Shown here: piece after piece, positions 1 to 15,842 of the stretch
Numbering within the stretch: position 1 is the first letter of the stretch
How the letters are laid out: every line of letters begins with the position of its first letter
Notes under the pieces: generated by a model
The model's input: the letters and a program-made list of their open reading frames with translations, nothing else
Databases searched by the model: none
Told to the model about the DNA's origin: nothing
Made by a program: the position numbers and the translations under genes
NCBI GenBank assembly: GCA_963920635.1
Contig: OY987301.1
Span: 17,464,501-17,528,500, forward strand
Direction of reading: 5' to 3'
DNA length: 64,000 bases
Source of the DNA: Pseudeuparius sepicola
Taxonomy: Eukaryota > Arthropoda > Insecta > Coleoptera > Anthribidae

Positions 1-662
1 CAGGATTTCGGAAGGCGATTCTACACGAAAAATTGCCACAAACTCCTATACCATTTTTTCGAAAGCTCAAAATTGACGGAGATACAGGGCGCGAAAAAAA
101 CCATTTTTTGGTTAATTTTTTACATGTTTTATCAAGTGGGCCGAGGTTTGTCAAATTTTGCATATACATAACACTAGTGTTCCTGTATATTTACCATAAT
201 AATTTGACACAAATTGTCAATGCCTAAGGGCCCAAACTGTCCTTCACCTTAAGAAAATGACTTGAGAACTTTTTTGTTTGAATGTTTTTATAAATTTGGA
301 TATCAGATTATTAAAAAGAATCAAAATCTCTTTAAGAAAGGTCCTCTTTATTGCATCACGTTAAAACGAACCGTTTCCGAGAAAAACCACTTTAAACATA
401 AATAATTAGAAATTCTTATAGCAAGCCTTGAAAACAAACGCTTTAGTTTCCTTGGAAACAACATGCCAACAAGAACATGACGTTATGTTATAAATTTTGA
501 GATGTCAAAATGTTAAAAAATTAACAAAAAAAAGTTTTTTTTTCGCACCCTGTATCTCCGTCAATTTTGACCTTTCGAAAAAATGGTATAGGACTTTGTG
601 GCATTAATTTTTCTTGTAGAATCGCCCTCCGAAATCCTGACGCATAATTTTCGGATACCCTG
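1..662. repeat. Near-palindromic TIR element, left end cut off by window
   Basis: The first about 130 bases recur inverted at about 530-650; both arms carry the block reading GGAGATACAGGG or its complement and a TTTCGAAA/ATGGTATAGG block. The right end is CCCTG followed by TA at 663-664, as in the other CAGGG/CCCTG elements of this window. The left terminus lies outside. No coding capacity is seen. A non-autonomous TA-target element (Tc1/mariner-like) is inferred from the ends only. Confidence 0.7.
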
Positions 663-1527
663 TATAACTCACAGGCAATATTTTTTATTATTAATGTTAT
701 TATTAGATATTTAGTTATTTATTCCCGAGACTCTGATGATATTCTTTGGCACTGAACTTGTGTTCGGGAGAATTTTCTGATCCAGAATATTAATTCAGTT
801 GGAATGTAGTGGAGAGAAAAGAAAAGATCTGACTTAAAAATTGTTGACTGTTTTTATTTGTGAAAAAATAATTATAATTATTTATTTTTATGATCCATTT
901 TGTAAGCATTTTATTCAGTAATATTGACACTTAAAACTATTTAACTTTCGTTTCTTACAAATTAATTGAACACAAAACAAACCAAAAATTTATTGGTGCT
1001 GGAAAGGTGAGCTGGGAAATGCTCCAGATATGTTTAAAAACTGGGAGGGGAAAATGATCTGAAAGGAAGGAATATGTTCCAACTGATTAGTTCAACTGGA
1101 TCAGTATGAAAGAATAAAATAAGGTTACAAATTGATACTACAAAATAAGTCAAGGAAATCGATTCTGTTTTATTATTTAGTAACTAAAATAAATTATGAT
1201 CTAACAACAAACAAAATACCCAATACACGAGGTATTGAATGAATTGACATGAAAATAAAAAAAATATTATACATCCACACACTGCTTCATATAAATACAA
1301 TTGTTTCCAAAATTAAATTGCATGTAAATACACGTTCTTTAATTATACACTGTCCAGTACAAAAAAACTGTACTTTGTACAGATACAGAGAAACATCTGT
1401 TGAAAGTAAATATGAACAGTCGCTTAAACGGCTATCATGTACAAAAAATCCACGACAGTTCATATTTAGCCAAACATAATCACAAGATCAGTCAAACTAC
1501 TGCTTAAACATATATAAACTACTTTAT
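663..1527. other. Intergenic, 3' flank of SEC61A
   Basis: AT-rich DNA with no convincing gene. Transcripts of the minus-strand SEC61A should end here; TTTATT on the plus strand at about 1169 reads as AATAAA on the minus strand and is one candidate poly(A) signal. The 76-codon plus-strand frame at 1249-1479 has no recognisable features. Confidence 0.5.
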
Positions 1528-5679
<4,152 letters not shown>

Positions 5680-6423
5680 TTTGCTGGGAACTGAGCACTA
5701 TAAACTAGGTTCAATTGCAACTTTTTTAAATTGAAAACCACCGCGATATTCGGAGTGATGACTTCTATAATACCGCGGCCAAGTTTCAAGAGAATTACGG
5801 TTACGGTACTTTCGTTGCAATTTGGCTTCCACGACGAACACGTAGCAAGAGGGTGGTCACGTGACCGATGATGTTGGCGTTCGTCAGAAAGTGTCGGTGC
5901 TGAATTTCCCAACTTTTGTGTAGGTTTGGTTGCCTAGTTATTACATCTGCTGTATAAAGAACGTTAGACGTTCGACGACAAAACTAAAAACCGTTGATTG
6001 GAAAAGACGTGTCGTCGGAAAGACGCTTTGCCTTGCAAATTATCTTGATAAAATTCTGATCGTACGATAATCTATTTTCCTGCTCCTTCCTCCGTTACTA
6101 CACTTTATATTACATACAAAACTCCAGCACGCCCGAAACATTATTACTTACAATGTTATTGTGTACCTATATCACAGAGCTGTGCCTATATGTATATCTC
6201 AGAGCAGAGTGTGCATTGAAGATGTGCCGTTATTTTGGTTGCTGTTGCTTGCTGCGAAAGTGGTCGCTAGCATAGAATAAATAGCTTTGCAACAAAAGCC
6301 TCCTTACGGACATGTGTCAAAAATAAGAGTCTCCATTTCAATTTACAGAAAGGCATACAGTATTTTCAGCATAAATTTGGTTATACCACAGAATTTAGTT
6401 ATTCTGTGGTTATACCTCTTTGC
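5680..6423. other. SEC61A 5' region and intergenic DNA
   Basis: The SEC61A leader and promoter should lie here. Apart from the CLEAR-type palindrome I see no TATA box at a firm position and no gene. Confidence 0.4.
5856..5865. promoter_or_regulatory. CLEAR-type palindrome GTCACGTGAC upstream of SEC61A
   Basis: The decamer GTCACGTGAC, within the 12-bp palindrome GGTCACGTGACC, lies about 180 bp upstream of the SEC61A start codon. This is the site bound by MiT/TFE and related bHLH-ZIP factors in animals. Position and match are seen; a regulatory role is inferred. Confidence 0.45.
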
Positions 6424-6527
6424 TAATGTAGATTAGAGGCCCTGTATGACACGAAAAGTGACAGTTATTCGTTTTAACACGAATAACTGTCACTTTTCGT
6501 GTCATACAGGGCCTCTAATGTAGATTA
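6424..6527. repeat. Perfect hairpin element with 12-bp flanking direct repeats
   Basis: Arms 6432-6472 and 6479-6519 are perfect inverted complements over 41 bp, with a 6-bp loop (TTTAAC). The 12-mer TAATGTAGATTA is directly repeated at 6424-6435 and 6516-6527, on each side of an 80-bp core that begins GAGGCCCTGTATGACACG. This looks like a foldback insertion with target duplication, or the product of a template-switch event. Confidence 0.75.
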
Positions 6528-8880
6528 ACGTAAAATCAACAAAAGTGCTCATTATTCATGTATTTAGAAGATATTTCATTAAAAACAGTCTCCTTTTGAC
6601 ACATGTCGCTAAGGAATTGTTACTCATTAGTGTGTGTCACTAGCATAGACTTAATAAGTCTATGGTCGCTAGGTACAAAAAGTATTGCCTAGCAAGTCTT
6701 ACGCAGAAAGGACCTTTAGAAATTATATGTGTTTCCCCAGCGTCAAATAAGAACCGCCTAAACAGATTAAAATTGACAAAAAAATTCACTTACGCATCTT
6801 GCAATGAAAATAACTTTCAAGATATTTGGGAAATTGTTGATTGAATTTAAATGGGGGAAAATGTAAAGGTTTTATTAGCCAAAGCACTTAGAACACACTG
6901 GCTAAATCCGTACTGATGGAGCAGAGGGTTACAAATAACAAATAATAAACTGTAAACAATGTGGATCAACCTGGGGTTGGTTGCCTTCTTTAAAATGGTG
7001 CTTTTTTATGTTCTTTTTATTGTGCTCCTTATTCGTGTCACCTAAACTAAAAATATGGAATTCTGGCCTTATAGCGTTGACTGAAGAAGGTTTAAAAAGA
7101 CCTCTCACGGATCCAGATAAAATGCCGAGCGCTTTTGGAGGCGAAGGACTATGGATATTCGATTGTATTTAAAACTTTTTCCAATGATCGTAGTCATTCG
7201 CCTCCGCGCACCAACTCCATCTACTGGTGTATAGCGGTATTATTATTTCTATTTAGCTCTCGTCCAGTACTACTGTTTACCACCATCTATTTTCGATAAT
7301 TACAATGACTCTAATAAAATCGATAATTAGTGGTAGATTTCGTACTCGACAATTTCGTATCCCAAAAGGCTCGTTTGTGTTCGGGGCGGGGCAAACAAGT
7401 CTAAAAATAGACACGGGGGGAGAAGGGAGAAGGGGCCAGTGAAATAATTCTACGATTTGGCTTTTATAAAATTAGGAATAGATTCAGGGTTGGGCGTATT
7501 TCAGTTTGATATTTGACGATTTATACGGATTGGCAGATTTTTAAAATTCTCTTTTTTAGGATATAGTGATCTACATTATGTTGCTTCAATTTCTTACGTT
7601 GATTTGAAAAACAAAACATATGTCCAAAATGAAAACTTTGAGAAAAGTGAAAAAACTGATTGCCTTCCCTCTATTAGGGAGTATTTTTTAATGTACCTAG
7701 GCGTTTTTCTGGAAAAATGTTGAATACAGAAAGAGGTTGTTATTTATTTTTATTTTTTTAGCTTAAGTAACTAATAAAAATATATACTGTGTGTCCGGCG
7801 ATTCAGTGCCCAAGGGGTGTAAACGATAAAAAAATTTTAATTGTAAGTTGACATTCTGTTTGGTGTTGCCCCAATAATTGGCCGAACCTATCAACAAAGT
7901 CTCGAGAATACTAGACTTTGCTAGCAGTACACAGTGTATACAGGGTGTATTTTTGTCGAAAAAAACAAGGCCGGAGTAAACTGTACCCTCAATTTTAAAA
8001 GCTAGCTAGCTAGGACAATGCCTGCCATTGTTAAAACGGTATTATTGCTTATATCTGCCAAACTATGATACTACACCACTTAATCAGTGGCGGCTCGTAA
8101 CTATTTAAACTTAAACAGGCGGGGCCAAATATCGGAAGACATTTAAAAATCAATGTGCCTTACTAAACCGGTGTAAAGTTAGTAGCCGATTTTCTGGCAG
8201 CAAAAAATTTTCCTCGCCCTTATTTCCACAAATTTATTTTGATAAAAATAAAGTAGAAAGGGTAACTATTATTAAACTTTCTAAGCAGATTAAACTGGAG
8301 AATGAAGAAAAATATTCATCAAAAAATAAACGTTGAAATTTTTGGCTCCTAGAAAATTGGCTGCTAAGTGCTAAGTTCAGTTTTAAGTAGACACTTTTGT
8401 TGAATTTACGTAATCGCGTTTTTTATGTTCTGCCGTTTGATTTTTCTCTATAGTTAAATCAAGGTAACGGCCTGCCCTCTATAACTGTTTAATTTGCAGT
8501 TTTTGCTCAAATTACATTGACGAAAATGAATTTCTTAATAAAAAAACTAACACTGTTTTATGAAATGCTACTTTTATTAGTGATATAAACAAAAATAGTA
8601 AAAGTAGGTAAATAAGGATTTTTTTAAACTGTTGACTATGTATGTACCTACATGTAGGAATTGAGATTTTTTAAGTAGGTATTGACTGAACACGCCAGAA
8701 AGTAATTACCCATTTTCATTCAGAATTACCTTTGAACATTTTTTGACAGAGAGGAATAAAATAAAATAGTTAATGAGAAAACACATTTATTAAAAAAATA
8801 CCTAAATACCAAATCCAGAAATATTGTCAACATAAATAAATTATATAAGTAAGAACATTTTAACGCATATACAATTATTA
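6528..8880. other. Intergenic, no gene recognised
   Basis: Short open frames at 6662-6844 and 6981-7172 have no family features. At about 8089 there is CAGTGGCGGCTCG, which resembles the end of some hAT elements, but no partner end was found. ACAGGGTGT-like fragments near 7780 and 7936 are probably remnants of the TA-flanked family. Confidence 0.4.
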
Positions 8881-9511
8881 TACAGGGTGTCCAACTTTAA
8901 AACTGTACAAATCCGTAAAATCTTCATTTTTAGAGATAATCGCCTAAACTTTTTTTGTTTGAAAGGCCTTCAAAAACCGCTTCTTTTGACCTTCCTGCTA
9001 TTTTCAAAATGCAAATCCAGGGCCGGCTACCATTTTTTTATACCCCCAATTTTCTCGAAAACCATTTAGCGATTTTTTTATTTAAAATCTGACCCCACAG
9101 CGTTAATCAGAACACCCCAAAACCCCTATATACCAAATTTGAATAAAAAATATACAGGGAGTTATATTCTGCAGGGTGTCAAATTTGAGCAAAATAGGAA
9201 TTTTAAAGAAATACATTACTTTTGTGTTTATCAATATTTTTTCAATGATTCTACAGCACTCATGACCCATATAAAGTTTCATAAAAATTCAGCATTTTTT
9301 TTTTTATTTTTTTTTTTTTTATTTATTTCATCTTCATCTTAACAAACACCAAACGGTACTCACATGCCAAGGAAAGGAAAGACAGAACAAGCACTAGTAA
9401 TAACAGCTGACTCCGTCAGCAAACATGAAGGACTAAAATCTAGAATTACATTTTCAACATATTAAAATTAAGTGAATAATATTAAAAGTGGTTCAGTAAG
9501 GTAACCTTATA

Positions 9512-11959
9512 TCACAAATCTTGATGCAGCAGCAAATGCTGTTTTAGACATTTTATATCCGATGCAAAGAAGTCAAAGGACCCCTCAATCCTAAGAAAGT
9601 CATTGGATATACTCAACATGTGTCCTAGTGGCGTTGGCCTACTTGGATTGACCCAGAAGAGGTCCTTATCCGTAATTCGCAAGTGCACCTTAGGTACTCT
9701 AAAATTAATGAAATTCATTATTGCACAACCCTTATACTTAATATTATTCACAATACAGTAAACAAATATCACAGCTTGTATTTTTCTTCTTACATTTAAA
9801 GTTTTAAAATGAAAACTTTCGAGCATGGCCCTATAAGAGACCAAGTATGGATATGCATTGTTTTTCCTGACGTATAAGTATCTTAAAAAACGTTTTTGAA
9901 CCTTTTCAATCAGGTCGACGTTAGTAGCTGTCGTAGGCAGCCAAACATTAGATGCATATTCAAGATGTGGTCTCACGAGAGCATTATACAACCTAATAAT
10001 AGTACTTATTTCAAAATTCTTAGAATTACGCATCACAAATCCAAGAACCTTATATGCCCTATTGGTAATGTAACAATAATGAGTATTGAACTTCAGACCT
10101 GCCTGAAAATTTATACCTAGATCTTTCACCTCTTCTTTTCTTTGAAATATGACATGGTCTTTATGATAATTTTGTACAAAATAATCAGTCTTTCGGGTAA
10201 ATGTAACAGCCGCGCACTTGTTAACATTGACTTCCAACTTATTTTTGGCAAACCATGCCATAACAGAGTTCAGGTCAGATTGCAATTCGACGGTGTCATT
10301 TTCATCGAAAATAGTTTTGAATAATTTAAAATCATCGGCATAAAGTAAGCAGGTTGATCTAGTTACACAGGCCGGTAAGTCGTTAATGAACATAATAAAA
10401 AGGAGGGGGCCCAAGTTGCTCCCCTGGGGAACCCCAGACGTAACCATGATCTGCCCCGAAAGTGCCCCAGCCACCTTAACGGCCTGCATGCGATTCAACA
10501 GATAAGATGCAAGAAACTCCAAGGCACGAGCAGAGAATCCAAAATCAATCAACCGTCTCAGGAGAATGTGGTGATCAACCTTGTCGAACGCCTTTGTGCA
10601 ATCCGTATATATCACATCTAGCTGTTTTTTGTTATTTATTGCCTCGAAGGCATTTTCGGCAAACACACAGAGATTTGTTGTTGTAGACTTGTCGGTTACA
10701 AAGCCATGCTGCAGCGGTGAAATTTTATCATTAAAGTGATCCCACAAATTGTTGTATATAACAGTCTCAAAAATTTTTGCCAAGCTATTCAAGAGACTTA
10801 TGGGACGGTAGTTAGCTACATTATTCCTATTGCCGCTTTTATAGATTGGCACAATTGTTGCTTGTTTCAAAACCTTAGGAAAACAGCCTTTAGTAATAGC
10901 CAGGTTTAGAATGTAAGTTAAAGGTTTTACCAGAATATCAACACAGCCTTTATATATATACGAGGGAATGTTGTCGGGCCCAGTAGATCGTTTAGGTTTT
11001 AACTTCCTTATACTATTAGTTATGTCTAGTTCAGTAACTGTCGCAAAGGAAAAATTTCCAAAGCCACTAAGGTCGCCAAAGACTCCATCGGTGACATCTG
11101 AGGTCCCATATACAGATTTAAAATATTGCGCAAACGCATCGGCCACACCCCCCGGTGTGTTATATTTTTTATCGCCATAGGTCATCTCCTCTGGCACTCC
11201 ACCCTTATTTGTTTTATTACGTATATACGACCAAAAACTAATTGGGTCTACATTTATACCATTCTCAATATTTTTTTGATAAGACGAATACTCAGATTTA
11301 GTTTGAAGTTTAATATCTTTTCTTATGGCATTAAATTCATTGACATCTAAAGTAGTTGCCCTACCCTTTGAAATTAAGCGATGCAACCTATTTTTCTTTT
11401 TAATTTTTTTAACTAGTCCAGTAGAAAACCAAGAGGGATACCCAGAAGACCTGACAGACCCTGTTGCCCCAAACCTCGGTATGCTTTTGTCAAGACAAAT
11501 ATACATGTTCCTATAAAAAACCTCCACGCTCCGATCAACATCCCCACACTCCAACAGATCCGACCAATCACACTCCCCCAAGAGTCGGTACAGAAGCGGG
11601 AAATCCCCCCAGGCAAAGTTATAAGTAAGCTCTTTAGTGTATGTTGAATCGCCCCGAGGCCTATCTACCAGCACATGCACGTTTAAGACCGGGTGGTACA
11701 GATCTTCGGTCACCAAGGGTTCACCTGAGCCCCTAGTTACTGTCACAAATGTATTTGAAATTACTAGATCCAGAATTCTATTCATAAAGTTAGGGATGGT
11801 GTTAAGTTGTTGTAAATTGCATACATTCAAAAATTGCCGCATCAAAACACTTGTCTCAGAGTTGTTATTTAAGAGATGTGGCAGATTGAAATCGCCCACA
11901 ATGATAACATCAGCATTAGCCACCGAGAGTATATCATCGAAGAGACTGAGATAGCTCTC
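9512..11959 (-). pseudogene. Retrotransposon ORF2, 3' part: end of endonuclease plus reverse transcriptase
   Basis: This is the downstream part of ORF2. It opens with the endonuclease block VGDFNLP, then shows an intact reverse transcriptase. The motifs in order are TGPDNIPS, ANYRPISLLNSLAKIFE, QHGFVTDKSTTTNL, motif A TDCTKAFDKVDHHIL, motif B SGVPQGSNLGPLLF followed by FINDLP, and the catalytic YADD in LLYADDFKLF. A thumb/C-terminal region of about 250 residues follows. The reading frame is open throughout. The only break is the DNA transposon just upstream; removing it with one copy of its ATAT duplication puts this part in frame with the 5' part at 15355-15842. It is therefore a recently broken gene. 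Confidence 0.88.
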
Positions 11960-11963
11960 ATAT

Positions 11964-14900
11964 CGTTAGCTTAGAGTTACACTGTGGTATGTGCAGTTAA
12001 CCAAGTTTAGAGAAAAAGCAAAATGAAATATTGGCTTTTTGTTACAGTGCTATGGGCAGACCTACGCTTAAGAAAATTTGAGCAGATTTAATTTTATTAT
12101 AATTACTAACGTTTCTTAGAAAAAATATCAAAGATACAGTTTTTTTTCTATATTTCGGGCACTAAAAAAAACACATACAATTGTGGTATTCTATTTTGTT
12201 ACTAATTAAGAAAACATACAACTTGGTAACGTTACAAAAAGCGAAATAACTTTATGAATATGAATATAAACCAGAACTATAGGAATAAACATATTAGCTA
12301 TTATTATTTTTGGGAAGTAGAGCCATGAAGTATGCCTTATCCACCTCAGGCATCCACTTGAACATGCTTTTAATTGCCTCAACTTTATTTAGGGGAAGTG
12401 ACTTCGTGATGGATGAACGAACTGGTTCCTTAATAATTTCTTTTTTAGCAGCATTCGTTCTCGTAGGCCGATAATCCCGAATGGAGACTTTCTTCCACTC
12501 ATTATTGGAGTGGCTAACTTTATATTCTATTTCAAATAGATTTTGAAAATTTTAAGGCTACTATTTGACTGAAGGGTACAATTTTATAGTTAAATTGAGC
12601 AGCATAGGACTTGTAGTCCGCAAAATCAATTTCTTTTAATTGAATTACTTTGTAAGGATTTCTCGAAGAAACTTTTAAAAGCAACCGTAAAAGCGATAAT
12701 GGGGAATAATATTCCGACTTTTTCAGCACTCTTTCTATACAACTGTGAACTGCATCTATTTCTTGATTGCATGAATGGCCCGGAGTGGAAAACTTCATTG
12801 TTATGGATTCGATGTTTGGATTTCTTTTGATAAAGAGTGCAATTACTGCAGACATTAGGGAATTTCTATTTTGTGGCACGCAGCTGTCACTCCATAAAAT
12901 TAAAGTTGTCAAATTGGCATTGTCCGTAAAAACAGCCTTTAAAATTTTCAACAAGGCACTTGCTATATCGTTTCCACTTCTTCCCATAAGGCCTTCGCTC
13001 CACACCGCGCAGTATACTTGTTTTGTACTGGATAATATAGCAGTTAAATTGTACACGTTTAATTTACTTTTGTAATAAAAGTTGCTTACTTCGGCATGTG
13101 GACAGCTTAATACATTTTGTAAATCAAATACCAAAAAAGTATTGAGATTTTCTCTATCCTTATTTTTTTTCCATACGAGATGCATTTTTCTCTTGAAGAT
13201 GTCTGTCAAACAGGTTTTTCTGTTCAGCTCCCAATAATTTATCTTCCTGTAGTTTAATTCTTATCTCTTCACATAGGTCACAGCGGTCTTTTTTAGGGAC
13301 ATGAAAATGTAAATTATATTCATTGCAAAATATAGTCCTGTAAAAAGACTCTTTTACTGGTTGTTTGTTAGAAGCAGTGCAAAGTTCAGTGTAAAGCGAA
13401 TACATTTTTTTTATATTTAAAGATGACTCCAAGTACTTTTGCTGAGTATTAGCCCTACAGTAGTGTGATTCTACGGTAGGGAAGGATTCTATGTGCATCC
13501 TGACGAAATTAACATCTTCTTCTGGTACCTTATATTTTATATGTTTTCCTTGAGCCGGTATTTCAGGTATATTTGAAAACATGTCTTTTTTTGAATGAGC
13601 TGTGTATACAGGTGTTTGGCTTATTGCTAACGTGCTCAAGTAAAAGGTTTTACAAACTTGAATGTCCCGACTCCCTATCTGAAAATGGTATGTAAATGTT
13701 TGTTTTTGTCTGCTGTTTTCGGCGTTCTTATTTTTTCTGTGTCGTTCAGGACTGAATTGTTTTGAAGTTGATAAAATATACAATCTTTTTGCATGTTCGG
13801 TTAAGGTATAGTAATGCTCAAAAATATGTTTTCTTTCATCTTCTGTAATAAGCCGTTGGCAATTATACATACATTTTGTTTTGCAGTCTTTTACTGTTTT
13901 TATTCTTTTAGCTGGAACTATTTTTTTTCTTACAGAGATGTATTCTTTTCCTGAGTCATGGGCCGCTTTTCTTACATTACTTTTCCAAGTACTGGGATTC
14001 CTCTGTCTCTTGCGTTTTAGTTTTTTAGGTATGTCGGTTTGAGAAGGTTCAGTCTCATTTATAATGTTTCCATCAGCACAAACATGTTGGTGGACCCTGT
14101 TATTAAAATCATCAGAGTCTTCGCTGTGTTCATCTGAGGGTACGTATTCTCTGTCCTTGTCGGAATCGTAACCTTCGCAATCTATGATGTCACTCAGTTC
14201 AAGTATTTGTTCGGTTTTTTTGTTTTTACAGTCATTCTGATTCATATTATGCATATTTTCATCATGATTCATGACATCTCTATTTTCAAGAATTTTAAAT
14301 CTAAAACAATTTAGTTCCTTAGAAAAATTACTTAAAAAATACAAAATTCAATGTCCTCGGTTGGAGCTGACCAGAGGAAAAAATATTTTCTATCAATGTT
14401 ACGATAAAAAAGTATTTTTTATAAAAAAAACTTCTGCTCATAATAAAATTTTAGGTCAGGTGGGCAGGATGTTAACAAAAATACTAAATAAAGGTACTTG
14501 GCTCTTAAAGCATTTATATGTTTGGTTAATTTGTTAACAGCCTGTACGTCTGATCTAAAACTCTAATATGGTAAACTCATTTTCGCGACAAGCATAACTT
14601 TTGATAAAGAATAACTTTTCTTCATAAAATAAATAATAGAGATTTTGTCAACTCCATCCGGAGTCAGTGTAGGTATAATAATAAAAAAACTTACCTTAAA
14701 TCTGCTAGACTCTCATTTTCAGAATCAGAATTACTGGAATCAGCCAATTTATGGTCCATGGTGAACAAAAGAAGAAACTACAAATGCACGAACTTGTGAA
14801 AAAATACCGAAAAAATAATTTACAGAAAACTAACCTCACTTTTTATTTTCGTCTGATGAAATCATATAAAGGAATTAATTTATATTGCGGTACCAATTCC

Positions 14901-15350
14901 ACAGTATGCTGAGTATGTTGTCAGTTGGATATCGCACAAGAGATAAACATAAAAAACGATATTTCTTTACTAATTTCACTAGTTACACGTGTTAGTAAAA
15001 TGCCGGATCTAGAATACTCACTCAACCAAACAAAGAACAAAGTTGTATGTGTATAATTTGTAAACATAGGCATAAAATATAAAATTACAAAAGTGTATGT
15101 GACACATACACCTATGTTATTTTAAATTTTAAGAAGCACAGTGGTGTAAGTTATACATACAACTATGAAACCCTAAAAATTGCAATTCGCCTCCATACAA
15201 CAATGTATTTCTGGTTGCCAATGACATAAGGTGTATCATACAACACTGTAAATCTCTGGAAGGCAAGTTTATGATATATACAACTTTGTGACACCGATAA
15301 GTCAATTTCCGAAAAAATGCTACATACAACACTGTAACTCTGAGGTAACG
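11964..15350. mobile_element. DNA transposon with DDE-type transposase, 4-bp ATAT duplication
   Basis: A 3387-bp element inserted in the retrotransposon's endonuclease. Inverted ends run about 35 bp with mismatches, beginning CGTTAGCTTAGAGTTACAC on the left and CGTTACCTCAGAGTTACAG on the right (complement). ATAT flanks both sides (11960-11963 and 15351-15354). The right 240 bp contain five spaced variants of ATACAACnnTGT (15120-15345), and the left end has related TACAGTG/CATACAAC blocks; these are candidate transposase-binding repeats. It carries one two-exon transposase gene. A 4-bp duplication with this protein type might fit the Sola group, but I cannot assign the superfamily. Confidence 0.82.
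12294..14759 (-). pseudogene. DDE-type transposase, family unassigned, two frameshifts
   Basis: Exon 1 is 14759-14695, starting MDHKLADSSNSDSENES and ending at a GTAAGT donor. Exon 2 begins at 14300 in matching phase and runs to a stop at 12294-12296. The N-terminal half is acidic then basic, with KRKRQRNPSTWK, a C-x3-C block (CKTKCMYNC) and a second cysteine pair in KDRCDLCEE. The C-terminal half has a likely DDE core: DLQNVLSCP, LWSDSCVPQNRN and PGHSCNQEIDAVHSCIE. Two one-base insertions break the frame: in the T8 run at 13163-13170 (A8 on the coding strand) and in the A4 run at 12546-12549. Past the second, a tail of about 80 codons ends in KWMPEVDKAYFMALLPK. The frame is otherwise clean, so decay is recent or these are sequencing errors. 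Related proteins are, as I recall, widespread in insects without a named function. Confidence 0.75.
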
Positions 15351-15354
15351 ATAT

Positions 15355-15842
15355 GTCTGTACATCGGAACTTGGTGGAAAATACACAACAGATAAGTATA
15401 CAATCGTTTTCTTAAGCTTAATTTTAATTAACACACACTCGGCATCACATTCTGTCTGGACAACCTCAAAAGATATGTCCTTTTTAATTGCAAGGAGGAC
15501 ACCACCACCTCTAGTCTTATCTGACACTCTGTCCCATCTAACCACACTATACCTTTCATCGAACAACTCTGCATTATAAAATCCATCTTGTAACCACGTC
15601 TCCGTTAGGGCAATCACACAGTAGTCCTCCAGTAACACGTTAGTATACAAGTCTTCCGTCTTTGTTCTGAGTCCTCTTACGTTCTGATAATAGATAACGA
15701 AGTCTTTAATTCTGCTTGGCGTAACACCAGTAGTGTGCTTATTACCGACTAGGAAGCATTTAATCTCCGAGGATCTACCGGTGTCGGCAGCGGGACCCTC
15801 TTCTTCGTTAAAAAACGAGAGACCAATGCACCATTTGGCCAC
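15355..15842 (-). pseudogene. Retrotransposon ORF2, 5' part: AP-like endonuclease
   Basis: This is the N-terminal part of ORF2, cut by the DNA transposon. It shows the endonuclease landmarks YYQNVRGLRTK (the N of the first motif), ALTETWL (catalytic E), then SVVRWDRVSDKTRGGGVLLAI and VYLSVVYFPPSS. The open frame runs on to 15129, but those residues are transposon-encoded. ORF2 overlaps the end of ORF1 by 94 bp in another frame. The first methionine of the frame (MAKWCIGLS) is a guess at the start. Confidence 0.85.

Noticed and set aside
8089..8101. hAT element starting CAGTGGCGGCTCG
   Set aside because: No inverted partner or target duplication found; could be a chance match or a remnant end.
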